Positions 43,836 to 54,598 of a stretch of 64,000 nucleotides of DNA are shown piece by piece (position 1 is the stretch's first letter; each line of letters starts with the position of its first letter). The notes below the pieces were generated by a model. That model was not told where the DNA came from, made no database searches, and saw only the letters and a list, made by a program, of their open reading frames with translations. The position numbers and the translations under genes are program-made. Source of the stretch: Odobenus rosmarus divergens (lineage: Eukaryota > Chordata > Mammalia > Carnivora > Odobenidae); NCBI RefSeq assembly GCF_000321225.1, contig NW_004451672.1:1-64000 (forward strand), in the 5' to 3' direction.

Positions 43836-44028
43836 GGGCGCCTGGGTGGCTCAGTCGTTAAGCGTCTGCCTTCGGCTCAGGTTATGATCCCAGGTTCCTG
43901 GGATCGAGTCCCACATCGGGCTCCCCGCTCTGCGGGAAGCCTGCTTCTCCCTCTCCCACTCCCCCTGCTTGTGTTCCTGCTCTCGCTATCTCTCTCTGTC
44001 AAATAAATAAAATCTTTAAAAAAAAAAA
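43836..44028 (+). mobile_element. Young CAN-SINE with perfect target-site duplication
   Basis: GGGCGCCTGGGTGGCTCAGT, CGTTAAGCGTCTGCCTTCGG, CCTGGGATCGAGTCCCACAT, CCTGCTTCTCCCTCTCCCAC, TGTCAAATAAATAAAATC and poly-A. The 15-base flank AGAAGTTATTTTACT is identical at 43821-43835 and 44029-44043. The intact duplication, clean tail and near-consensus body indicate a recent insertion. Confidence 0.98.
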
Positions 44029-45699
44029 AGAAGTTATTTTACTTCTACATTATGGACTCACATCCACCAATCTTGCAAGACCAAGGTATAAGCCCAGGAA
44101 GCCAAGTTATTAACTAAGATGTTAAATGCACCTGTCCTTATAGACAGGGATATTCATGGTACCATTTTCTTAATTTTCTTACCAGTTTCCTGAGAAAGAA
44201 GCCAGTTAAAAAACCATAATGAGAAATTGATTTTCAATGAAAAGGATAATTCTCGCAGGGACCAGAGATTTCGCCACAATCAGTAGAGTCTCACAAGTGC
44301 GCCCACTTACACTGGATTAGCTCTCATAATAGCAAAACCATTTTCTTGAGGAAAATATGATCAGAACTTGGAGACTCATGCATCAGGTGTGTTCACCTCA
44401 CCCAACTCAGAGTGGGCACAGGCATTGAAATCTAGTGTGGAACATTCATTATCTCAGACATCTCTCCTTTTATTGCCCATAAATCTTCATTGAAAGCATG
44501 TGCTCACTTCATTATCAACTGTACCACTTTCCTGCCTTATACTCTAGTATTGTCATCCATAATGAGATTCATGAACATTCTGTGCTGTTAATTTTGGGCT
44601 AAGCATGAAGTTAGTGGAGAGCCAATGAGTGGCATCAGAAGAAGGAACACAGCACTGGAAGTTGGATGTTCTGGATTTTAGACCTATTTGGGTTTCCAAC
44701 TGAGTGGATATGTGTGGAGGATTAATTGATCTCTCCAGATCAATCTCCTACTGCAAAAGAAGAGAAATGGGTCAGATGGCCCCGATGTGTGGTTGTTCTA
44801 GCCTGGGGCCTCTGCTCCCTTCCCACCTTCAATTCTTGTTTCTCTTGCAGGAATCTCATCCAGCAGAACCGTTTGTGCTCTAGGTACCACAGTACACTCA
44901 GCAGCCTTGGACCTCCAGATTGGGTACACATTAAAATAAACTTATGCAATTATTTATTTCATTCCAGGTGGTGAAAAAAAGACTATTAAATAAAGATTCA
45001 TCCAAAGTATATCTACTGCTGGGAATGTTGCTCAGCGTGCTCACATTTATTATTTCATCTACTCCTCTTCAGGATGCTGGGAACTAAGACACTGAGTTAT
45101 GAGGGTTGGGAAAACAGTGTTTCTCATCGCTTCCATTCACTTGACTTTCACTGGTGTTCAAGAATTTTTAGATGGCATCACCTAAGAACATGTGGAGGTC
45201 ATGGAATGCTATCTACAACAGGCTCCACTCACCATCTGGCCACAAATGCACGACTGTCATGTGATTCAGTCGGGACATCCAAGATGTCTGCTCTCAGTGG
45301 TAGGATTTATCTCCTTTGTGCTTCCCCATAATTACCGCTAAAACATGGCCTCTCTATCTCATGATTGATGCTCAAATTATAATAAATGGAATAATCCATT
45401 TTGCACAACTAACGGATTATACCTCCCACCAATTTAAATAGTCCTCTGTCAAATTACAAACTATGAAACCCTTGGACACTTGAAAGTCTATTTGTAAATT
45501 CCAAACGTGTTTTCCTACCTCAGTTATATTTTTGATAGATATTAGGCTTTCCATAACATCCGGAGATAATTTTTAGTTTAACGCTGTCCTACTAGCTCCT
45601 TGCTACAGATTCAGAACACATATGCCCTGTGATCATTTACCATTTATTCATTCTATATATTCAGTAAAATGTTTTATGTTGTTTCACACCTTTCCACAT
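44029..45699. other. No recognised gene or repeat
   Basis: A strong acceptor-like TTGTTTCTCTTGCAG ends at 44850 inside a plus frame (44726-44974), but no convincing donor follows at exon distance. Otherwise nothing is supported. Confidence 0.45.
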
Positions 45700-45812
45700 C
45701 TGGCATAGATAGACTGCAAGATCCTTGAGGAAAGGAAATATACTTTCTTTCACTTTATTCTTACATAATGATAGACACAAAGCCATACTCAATAAATATT
45801 TCAGTTTACTTT
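45700..45812 (+). repeat. Old L2/MIR-type 3' end
   Basis: AGACTGCAAGATCCTTGAGG, AAAGGAAATATACTTTCTTT and ACAAAGCCATACTCAATAAA, then TATTTCAG, follow the L2 3' end order (AGACTGTAAGCTCCTTGAGG, GCAGGGACTGTGTCT, GCTCAATAAATATTTGTTGA). Confidence 0.7.
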
Positions 45813-47574
45813 AAAAAATATTTTTGGTATTCACCCATAAGATATTCAAACTCAGATTCAAATGTCAGTCATAGTTAAACATTATACCCCTTGTCTAAAT
45901 CTCAAAGTCACAGGTCAGAAAATATCTCCCACTGTACCTACAAGTGGAAGACAAAATTGAGTGACCCAAAAGACAAAAAAAAATTATGCCTTGCGATCTA
46001 AGAAACATTGCTATAACCATTTCTAATAAATTTTCAGATTCTTAGTGTACATGAGCTACTGCTGATTGAATATAATGTTATTGTTACAAGAAATGCCATT
46101 CACAATGTAGATGGTGATTAGGAAGGAGAACACTGTCTTCCCATATTTGTCTTCAAATCAGCAAATCCAGGCTAGATTTGATGGTAACAGAGAACAGAGA
46201 GTAAACTTTCCATCTTTTAATTTGTATTTTAACAATGTAGTAATAAGAACTGAACTAAAACTATACTCAGAAAATACTATGGTATTATTGTTGGTGAGTA
46301 TTTGAGACACAACATGGGGTATAATTCATTTTAGTCTTCTTGGAATGTCTCTTCCTCCTTTTCTTCCTTCTTTCCTTGATGTCAGAGTACACACTGTGTG
46401 AAGAGTAGTGAGCAGGGCAGAAAGTGATTTATTTTATCCTAGTGGGTAGTGATGACCTCCAACAAAAAGAAATCAGTTTCACTTAATTAAAGATTAGTTC
46501 TCTTCCTTTCTCCTCTCTTGTTTTATTCCTTCCTTCCATCCCAGTCCTCTTTCTTTGAGTCCACCTTTTCTACTCTTCCCCATCAAACCCTAATCTAGAC
46601 ATAAAACAGCAGAGCTGCTTCCCCCACAACCGAGGACAAACACCTCCTTTCCCTTGGGAGACAGAAGGGAAGACAGTGAAGACGCCCATGCCCTTGAATG
46701 TGATGTTTTATGGGATTATTCTGTGTAGGCTGATGGTGATTGCTTTGCTGAGTCTACGTTTTGTCTGACATTTCACCGCCATTAGGCAAACATTATTCTT
46801 TCTGTTGGTATTTGTTTAGTGAGCTATATACTCAGTGGTGTATGATTTATATAAGTCACCCTCTCTTCCTGGTGGCTTAGGCTAAATTATTATCCAGGCA
46901 TTCTAATTTAGACACACAATAAGGGACAGATTACTAAACCCCAATGTTATACCTCCACTGAACAAAGCCTTATTCCTCATTCATGGTGTCATGCGCAGTA
47001 TTCACGTTTCTAATGAAAATGTGGGCTGATCCGTCAGCTGAAATAGCTTTAGGGCTTTTTGGTATTTCCAATTTTATTCTCAGAGAATGCATTTTTTTTT
47101 TTAATTTAGGGACTGATGTGGTTAGGAATATTTAGATATTACGGCTTAAAAATAAACATATTGCTGCTTGGAACTGCCTTCAATGAGGTCACCACACTTG
47201 TAGGTTGTCCTGAATGGGACAGATTTCCCCTGTTCTGCTGGCATGAACATCAACTCACTCCCCTTCCTTCTGAAACATGTCCTGGGTTGGGAAATGAGTT
47301 TTATGGACACCCTGACTTTGAGGGGCAGAAGAATGAGCTTCCATGGAATATTACTCTGGGAAGTTTTGGAAGACTCTGGGTAGGGTCCTGAGGGGCAGGC
47401 CCCAGGTGCAGATAGGGGGTGAGGTGGTTATAGGAGCACTGAGCCTGGGTTTCCTCCAGCACACCTCCTCAACAGCAGGGATGCCCAGAGAATGAGCACT
47501 GTGGGGGACCTTTGATTTCTGAGGTGTATTCATCAGTGTTACCAAGAAAAGAGTTCAGAGGTCAAATGCCTTTT
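45813..47574. other. No recognised gene or repeat
   Basis: AT-rich, with pyrimidine-rich patches at 46335-46380 and 46500-46570 and short frames without motifs. Confidence 0.45.
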
Positions 47575-47727
47575 TATTTTATTATTTTATTTATGTATTA
47601 TTATTTTTTAAATTTAAATTCAATTAATTACATATAATGTATTATTTGTTTCAGGGGTACAGGTCTGTGATTTATCAGTCTTATACAATACCTAGTGCTC
47701 ATCACAACACATACCCTCCCTAAATGA
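47575..47727 (-). mobile_element. Short 5'-truncated LINE-1 3' end, with the other type of terminus
   Basis: Read on the minus strand: GGGAGGGTATGTGTTGTGAT, GAGCACTAGGTATTGTATAA, GACTGATAAATCACAGACCT, GTACCCCTGAAACAAATAAT and ACATTATATGTAATTAATTG, then an A/T-rich tail. It matches the block at 54225-54320 of the large LINE-1 but terminates there. It lacks the extra downstream block that ends the copy at 27340-27448. Confidence 0.92.
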
Positions 47728-48289
47728 GTTTTTAAAAGCCTGAATCAAAGGTTCAGAGATTACGTAGGGGAGGGGAACACTCTCAGAGCTTTTGTCGTGC
47801 TAACGTTGTGTGTGAGTTTCTTTGTTCAAGAAAACCTTAGGGTCCTCCTCTAGGATCCTGTGAAAACAGGGGTCAAAAAAAAGTACCCTACGGAATGTTG
47901 CAAGGTGAAATCATAGTTTCCCTACTCTGAATGAAGTCTCCGTGGCCATATAATTCTCCCTATGAAGTCCGAATATTAAGGAAAGGGGGAATAAAGTAGC
48001 TGTTACCTGGCCAGGCACCTTGACAGGCCTTCAAGTCCTAGCATCGGGGGCAGCGAGGCCATGAGGGAAGACCTGCCCATATCCACCAACACAGAGCCCT
48101 ACCTGAGGTGGGTCCTTCCCCAGCCCCGCGGTGCCTCTCAGAGAACACCAGAGGAACAGGCAGGCAATGAAGAAAGCTTGCCAGAATTGCTTGTAAGATT
48201 CATCCAGAACCTTGTTTATTTTATCTTATTTTTTTTTCTGTTATAGAGCACATAGAATTCATGGCTCTTTTTCCCATGATTCCTTAGTC
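47728..48289. other. No recognised repeat; one exon-like stretch
   Basis: Contains the exon-like segment 48015-48107 (separate entry). Otherwise unannotated. Confidence 0.45.
48015..48107 (+). other. Exon-like 93-base segment (weak candidate)
   Basis: It follows TACCTGGCCAG (acceptor-like, with a poor pyrimidine tract) and ends at CTGAG before GTGGGT (a usable donor). The frame that reads through the ATG at 48061 is open across it: HLDRPSSPSIGGSEAMRED, then LPISTNTEPYL. The length of 93 is a multiple of three (phase 2 to phase 2), and GC is higher than in the flanks. I do not recognise the peptide and see no partner exons, so it may be chance. Confidence 0.15.
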
Positions 48290-48350
48290 TTTCAAAGTCG
48301 ATATTTTTAATTTTCTTTTTCTTGTTTTTTTTTTTTTCTTTTTTCCTTTT

Positions 48351-48850
48351 CAACCAACATCTTATTAATCCCTTTTTTAAATTTTTTTTTATTTTTTATT
48401 TTTAGAGTCATAGTCTATCCCTTAATTGTAGTCAACCCTATTTTTGGTATATATATACATAAGTTGTTCTCTCTTTAAAATTTTGGGATACAGTTTCTTC
48501 TAACAGACCAAAATATACCCTAAATCTCTAGTGTATGGCTTTGTTCTAGTCTCCTGCCTGATCACATTCTCTCCTTTTTTTTTTTTTTAATCCTCTTCTT
48601 TCTTTTTTCAACCAACTTCTTATCAATTCCTTTTATAAAATCTTTTATAATTTTCATCTTTACAGTCATATTCCATTCCTTCATCATATTACCCCTTATT
48701 TTTGTAAATATATAGGTTTTTCTTTGTTTAAAATTTTGGGAGGCACTTTCTTCTAACAGACCAAAATACGCCCAAAATCTAGTGTTTGGCACTGATCTAT
48801 TCACCATCCTGATCATATTTGATCATATTCTGTTTTCTTTGTTTTGTTTT
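48351..48850 (+). repeat. Two tandem 5'UTR units of about 255 bases in LINE-1
   Basis: CAACCAAC at 48351 and 48609, and TAACAGACCAAAATA at 48501 and 48754, mark two copies of the same unit about 253-258 bases apart. Both share CTTCTTATCAATTCC-like and AAAATTTTGGGA wording and differ by substitutions and T-run length. Tandem 5'UTR units of this kind contain promoter activity in some mammalian LINE-1s (known for mouse). Whether these do is inference. Confidence 0.85.
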
Positions 48851-48986
48851 GTTTTTGTTCATTTGTTTTTATCTTTATCTTTTTTTTTCTTTCCCTTTCT
48901 TTCCCCCCAGTTTCAGGTCTTTTCTGATTTGTTTAGTGGATATTTTCTGGGGATGTTGTTACCCTGTTAGCATTTTGTTCTCTCAT

Positions 48987-49866
48987 NNNNNNNNNNNNNN
49001 NNNNNNNNNNNNNNNNNNNNNNNNNNNNNNNNNNNNNNNNNNNNNNNNNNNNNNNNNNNNNNNNNNNNNNNNNNNNNNNNNNNNNNNNNNNNNNNNNNNN
49101 NNNNNNNNNNNNNNNNNNNNNNNNNNNNNNNNNNNNNNNNNNNNNNNNNNNNNNNNNNNNNNNNNNNNNNNNNNNNNNNNNNNNNNNNNNNNNNNNNNNN
49201 NNNNNNNNNNNNNNNNNNNNNNNNNNNNNNNNNNNNNNNNNNNNNNNNNNNNNNNNNNNNNNNNNNNNNNNNNNNNNNNNNNNNNNNNNNNNNNNNNNNN
49301 NNNNNNNNNNNNNNNNNNNNNNNNNNNNNNNNNNNNNNNNNNNNNNNNNNNNNNNNNNNNNNNNNNNNNNNNNNNNNNNNNNNNNNNNNNNNNNNNNNNN
49401 NNNNNNNNNNNNNNNNNNNNNNNNNNNNNNNNNNNNNNNNNNNNNNNNNNNNNNNNNNNNNNNNNNNNNNNNNNNNNNNNNNNNNNNNNNNNNNNNNNNN
49501 NNNNNNNNNNNNNNNNNNNNNNNNNNNNNNNNNNNNNNNNNNNNNNNNNNNNNNNNNNNNNNNNNNNNNNNNNNNNNNNNNNNNNNNNNNNNNNNNNNNN
49601 NNNNNNNNNNNNNNNNNNNNNNNNNNNNNNNNNNNNNNNNNNNNNNNNNNNNNNNNNNNNNNNNNNNNNNNNNNNNNNNNNNNNNNNNNNNNNNNNNNNN
49701 NNNNNNNNNNNNNNNNNNNNNNNNNNNNNNNNNNNNNNNNNNNNNNNNNNNNNNNNNNNNNNNNNNNNNNNNNNNNNNNNNNNNNNNNNNNNNNNNNNNN
49801 NNNNNNNNNNNNNNNNNNNNNNNNNNNNNNNNNNNNNNNNNNNNNNNNNNNNNNNNNNNNNNNNNN
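48987..49866. other. Assembly gap, 880 N, within LINE-1
   Basis: Unknown bases between the LINE-1 5'UTR and the ORF2 start. The ORF1 coding region should lie here. The frames crossing it are artefacts. Confidence 1.
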
Positions 49867-50665
49867 CAGTAACAGTCACCTTACAGGCAATACAATGGCA
49901 CTAAATTCATATCTTTCAATAGTTACCCTGAATGTAAATGGGCTAAATGACCCAATCAAAAGACACAGGCTATCAGATTGGACAAAAAAACAAGACCCAT
50001 CAATATGCTGTCTGCAAGAGACTCATTTTAGACCCAAAGATACCTCCAGATTGAAAGTGAGGGGATGGAAAACCATTTACCATGCTAATGGACACCAAAA
50101 GAAAGCTGGAGTGGCAATCCTTATAACCGACAAATTAGATTTTAAACCAAAAACTATAATAAGAGATGAGGAAGGACACTATATCATACTTAAAAGGTCT
50201 ATACAAAAAAGATCTAACAATTTTAAATATCTATGTCCCTAACATTGGAGCAGCCAATTATATAAGCCAACTAAAATCAAAGAACACATCAACAACAATA
50301 CAATAATAGTGGGGGACTTTAACACCCCCCTCACTGAAATGGACAGATCATCTAAGCAAAAGATCAAAAAGGAAATAAAGGCTTTAAATGAAACACTGGA
50401 CCAAATGGACTTCACAGATATATTCAGAACATTCCATCCCAAAACAACAGAATACACATTCTTCTCTAGTGCACATGGAACATTCTCTAGAATAAATCAC
50501 ATCCTGGGTTGCAAATCAGGTCTCAACCAGTACCAAAAGATTGGGATCATTCCCTGCATATTTTTTGGACCACAGTGCTTTGAAACTAGAACTCAGTCAC
50601 AAGAGGAAAGTTGGAAAGAACCCAAATACATGGAGGTTAAAGAGCAACCTACTAAAGAATGAATG

Positions 50666-50871
50666 GGGGCGCCTGAGTGGCTCAGTCATTAAACATCTGC
50701 CCTCATCTCAGGTCATGATCCCAAGGGTCCTGGGATCGAGCCCCTCATCGGGCTCCCTGCTCCACAGGAAGCCTGCTTCTCCCTCTCCCACTCCCCCTGC
50801 TTGTGTTCCCCCTCTCGCTGTCACTCTCTCTGTCAAATAAATAAATTAAATCTTTAAAAAAAATTTTAAAA
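50666..50871 (+). mobile_element. CAN-SINE nested in LINE-1 ORF2
   Basis: GGGGCGCCTGAGTGGCTCAG, CCTGGGATCGAGCCCCTCAT, CCTGCTTCTCCCTCTCCCAC, GTCAAATAAATAAATTAAAT and poly-A. Flanks AAAGAATGAATG (50654-50665) and AAAGAATAAATG (50872-50883) match at 11 of 12 bases. It inserted in the endonuclease to linker region in the same orientation as the LINE-1, and it is younger than the LINE-1. Confidence 0.97.
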
Positions 50872-51692
50872 AAAGAATAAATGAGTCAACTAGGAAATTA
50901 AAGAAGAATTTTTAAAAAATCATGGAAACAAAGTTGTGAAAACAACAACAGTTGTGAAAGCACAACTGTTCAAAATCTTTGGGATACAGCAAAGGCAGTC
51001 CTAAGAGGAAAGTATACAGCAATACAAGCCTTTCTCAAGAAACAAGAAAGGTCTCAAATACACAACCTAACCCTACACCTAAAGGAGCTAGAGAAAAAAC
51101 AGCAAATAAAGCCTAAACCCAGCAGGAGAAGAGAAATAATAAAGATCAGAGCAGAAATCAATGAAATAGAAACCAAAAGAACAGTAGAACAGATCAAAGA
51201 AACTAGGAGCTTGTTCTTTGAAAGAATTAATAAGATTGATAAACCCCTGGCCAGACTTATCAAAAAGAAAAGAGAAAGGACCCAAATAAATAAAATCATG
51301 AATGAAAGAGGAGAGATCACAGCCAACACCAAAGAAATACAAACAATTATAAGAACATATTATGAGCAATTATATGCCAGCTAATTACATAACCTGGAAG
51401 AAATGGAGGCATTCCTAGAGATGTATCAGCTACCAAAACTGAACCAGGAAGAAATAGAAAACCTGAACAGACCTAAACCACTAAGGAAATTGAAGCAGTC
51501 ATCAAAAATCTCCCAACAAGCAAAAGGCCAGGGCCAGATGGCTTCCCAAGGGAATTCTACCAAAAAACATTTAAAGAAGAATTAATACCTATTCTTCTGA
51601 AAATAGAAATGGAAGGAAACTTCCAAACTCATTTTATGAGGCCAGCATTACCTTGATCCCAAAAAGAGACAAAGACCCCATCAAAAAGGAGA

Positions 51693-51768
51693 ATTATAGA
51701 CCAATATCCCTGATGAACATGGATGCAAAAATTATAGACCAATATTCCTGATGAACATGGATGCAAAA
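51693..51768. repeat. 38-base tandem duplication inside ORF2
   Basis: ATTATAGACCAATATCCCTG onwards (51693-51730) is repeated directly at 51731-51768 with one mismatch (CCC to TCC). It duplicates the conserved YRPISL block of the reverse transcriptase. Because 38 is not a multiple of three it also shifts the frame. Confidence 0.95.
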
Positions 51769-52794
51769 TACTAGCCAATAGGATCCAACAGTACATTAAA
51801 AGGATTATTCACCACAACAAGTGGGATGTATCCCTGGGCTGCAAGGTTTGTTCAACATCCGCAAATCAATCAGTGTGATATAATACATTAATAAAAGAAA
51901 GAACAAGAAACATATGATCCACTCAACAGATGCAGAAAAAGCATTTGACAAAGTACAGCATCCTTTCTTGATTAAAACTCTTCAGAGTGTAGGGATAGAG
52001 GGTACATACCTCAATATCATAAAAGCCATCTATGAAAAACCCACAGCAAATATCATTCTCAATGGGGAAAAACTGAGAGCTTTCCTCCTAAGGTCAGGAA
52101 CACAGCAGGGATTCCACTATCAACACTGCTATTCAACATAGTACTAGAAGTCCTAACCGCAGCAATCAGACATCAAAAAGAAATAAAAGGCATCCAAATT
52201 GGCAAAGAAGAAGTCAAACTCTCACTCTTTGCAGATGATATGATACTTTACATGGAAAACCCAAAAGACTCTACCCCAAAACTGCTAGAACTCATGCAGG
52301 AATTCAGTCAGGTGGTAGGATATAAAATCAATGCACAGAAATCAGTTGCATTTCTATACACCAACAACAAGACAGAAGAAAGAGAAATTAAAGAGTTGAT
52401 CCCATTTACAATTGCACCCAAAACCATAAGATACCTAGGAATAAATCTAACCAAAGAGGCAAAGAATCTGTACTCAGAAAACCATAAAATACTCATGAAA
52501 GAAATTGAGGAAGACACAAAGAAATGGAAAAACGTTCCATGCTCATGGATTGGAAGAACAAACTGTGAAGATGTCAATGCTACCTAGAGCAACCTACACG
52601 TTTAATGCAATCCCTATCAAAATACCATCAACTTTTTTCAAAGAAATGGAACAAATAATCCTAAAATTTTTATGGAACCAGAAAAGACCTCAAATAGCCA
52701 GAGGAATGTTGAAAAAGAAAAGCAAAGCTGGTGACATCACAATTCCAGACTTCAAGCTCTATTACAAAGCTGTGATCATCAAGACAGTATGGTA

Positions 52795-52990
52795 GGGGCG
52801 CCTGGGTGGCTCAGTCGTTAAGCGTCTGCCTTCGGCTCAGGTCATGATCCCAATGTCCTGGGATCGAGCCCCTCATCGGGCTCCCCGCTCCACGGGAAGC
52901 CTGCTTCTCCCTCTTCCACTCCCCCTGCTTGTGTTCCCTCTCTCACTGTGTCTCTCTCTGTCAAATAAATAAAATCTTTAAAAAAAAAGA
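52795..52990 (+). mobile_element. Young CAN-SINE nested in LINE-1 ORF2, perfect target duplication
   Basis: GGGGCGCCTGGGTGGCTCAG, CGTTAAGCGTCTGCCTTCGG, GGGATCGAGCCCCTCATCGG, CTGTCAAATAAATAAAATC and poly-A. The 14-base flank AAGACAGTATGGTA is identical at 52781-52794 and 52991-53004. It is close in sequence to the copy at 43836. Confidence 0.98.
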
Positions 52991-54598
52991 AAGACAGTAT
53001 GGTATTGGCACAAAAACAGACACATGATCAATGGAACAGAATAGAGAGCCCAGAAATGGACCCTCAACTCTATGGTCAACTAATCTTTGACAAACCAGGA
53101 AAGAATGTCCAATGGAAAAAAAGACAGTCTCTTCAACAAATGGTGTTGGGAAAATTGGACAGCCACATGCAGAAGAATGGAACTGGACCATTTCCTTATA
53201 CCACACACAAAAATAGACTCAAAATGGATGAAAGATCTAAATGTGAGACAGGAGTCCATCAAAATCCTAAAGGAAAACACAAGCAGCAACCTCTTCGACC
53301 TCAGCTGCAGCAACTTTTTCCTAGAAACATCGCCAAAGGCAGGGGAAACAAGGGCAAAAATGAACTATTGGGACCTCATCTTTTGCAAAGCAAAAGAAAC
53401 AGTCCACAAAACCAAAAGATAACCAACAGAATGGGAGAAGATATTCGCAAATGACATATCAGATAAAGGGCTAGTATCCAAAATCTATAAAGAACTTCTT
53501 AAACTCAACACCCAAAGAACAAATGATCCAATCAAGAACTGGGAAGAAGACATGAACAGATATTTTTCCAAAGAGGAAATCCAAATGGCCAACAGACACA
53601 TGAAAAAGTGCTCAACATCACTCGGCACCAGGGAAATCCAAATCAAAACCTCAATGAGGTATCACCTCACACCAGTCAGAATGGCTAAAAGTAATGTCAG
53701 GAAACGACAGATGTTGGTGGGGATGCGGAGAAAGGGGAACCCTCCTACACTGTTGATGGGAATGCAAGCTGGTGCAACCACTCTGGAAAACAGTATGGAG
53801 GTTCCTCAAACAGTTGAAAATAGAGCTACCCTATGACCCAGCAATTACACTACTGGGTATTTACCCAAAGATACAAACGTAGTGATTCGAAGGGGTACGT
53901 GCACCCCAATGTTTATAGCAGCAATGTCCACAATAGCCAAACTGTGGAAAGAGCCCAGATGTCTATCAACAGATGAATGGATAATGAAGATGTGGTATAT
54001 ATATAGAGTGGAATATTAAGCAGCCATCAAAAAAACCCAAAATCTTGCCATTTCAACAAAGTGGATGGAACTAGAGAGTATTATGCCAAGTGAAATAAGA
54101 CAATCAGAGAAAGACAAGTATCATATGATCTCACTGGTATGAGGAATTCTTAATCTCAGGAAACAAACTGAGGGTTGCTGGAGTGGTGGGGGGTGGGAGG
54201 GATGGGGTGGCTGGGTGATAGACATTGGGGAGGGTATGTGCTATGGCGAGTGCTGTGAATTGTATAAGACTGATGAATCACAGACCTGTACCTCTGAAAC
54301 AAATAATACATTATATGTTAAAAAAAAAAAAAGAAAAGAAAGAGAAGATAAGGACGGGAAAAATGAATGGGGGACGTCAGAGCGGAAGATGAACCATGAG
54401 GGACTATGGACTCTGAGAAACAAACTGAGGGTTCTAGAGGGGAGGGGGGGGATGGATTAGCCTCGTGATGGGTATTAAAGAGGGCACGTATTGAATGGAG
54501 CACTGGGTGTTATACGCAAGCAATGAATCATGGAACACTACATCAAAAACTAATGATGTAATGTATGGTGATTAACATAATAAAAATTTTTTAAAAAA

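Larger units (their letters stand above)
49895..54142 (+). pseudogene. LINE-1 ORF2 pseudogene (endonuclease / reverse transcriptase)
   Basis: In life ORF2p nicks target DNA and copies LINE-1 RNA into it. The start MALNSYLSIVTLNVNGLN is intact and the endonuclease signatures TLNVNGLN, CLQETHF and GDFNTP are visible, but in different frames: 49895-50242, then a shift, then 50309-50662. The LDHSALKLEL block sits in yet another frame near 50565. Reverse transcriptase landmarks follow: NYRPISLMN (about 51692), [19 protein letters not shown] (from about 51920) and the catalytic box FADD at 52228-52239. The C-terminal region runs to KDKYHMISLV and a stop at 54140-54142. Frameshifts, stops, two SINEs and a tandem duplication inactivate it. 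The length without the SINEs is close to a normal ORF2 of about 3.8-3.9 kb. Confidence 0.93.
48290..54598 (+). mobile_element. Near-full-length but defective carnivore LINE-1
   Basis: The order on the plus strand is 5'UTR (about 48290-48986, with two roughly 255-base repeats), an 880-base N gap over the ORF1 region, ORF2 (49895 to about 54142), the 3'UTR, an A-rich stretch at 54318-54345, then a second 3' block ending GTATGGTGATTAACATAATA plus poly-A at 54598. The extreme 5' start seen at 1-155 is absent here, so it is 5'-truncated inside the 5'UTR. Two CAN-SINEs (50666-50871 and 52795-52990) are nested in ORF2. Frameshifts, stops and a 38-base duplication rule out autonomous movement. I find no clear target-site duplication. 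Confidence 0.93.

Noticed and set aside
44840..44974. Possible exon after the strong acceptor ending at 44850
   Set aside because: No good donor follows at a sensible distance, and the frame before it is open too, so the acceptor carries little weight.
48819..49904. Open frames of 298-361 codons across the second gap
   Set aside because: They are almost entirely unknown residues. The known ends are LINE-1 5'UTR and the ORF2 start.
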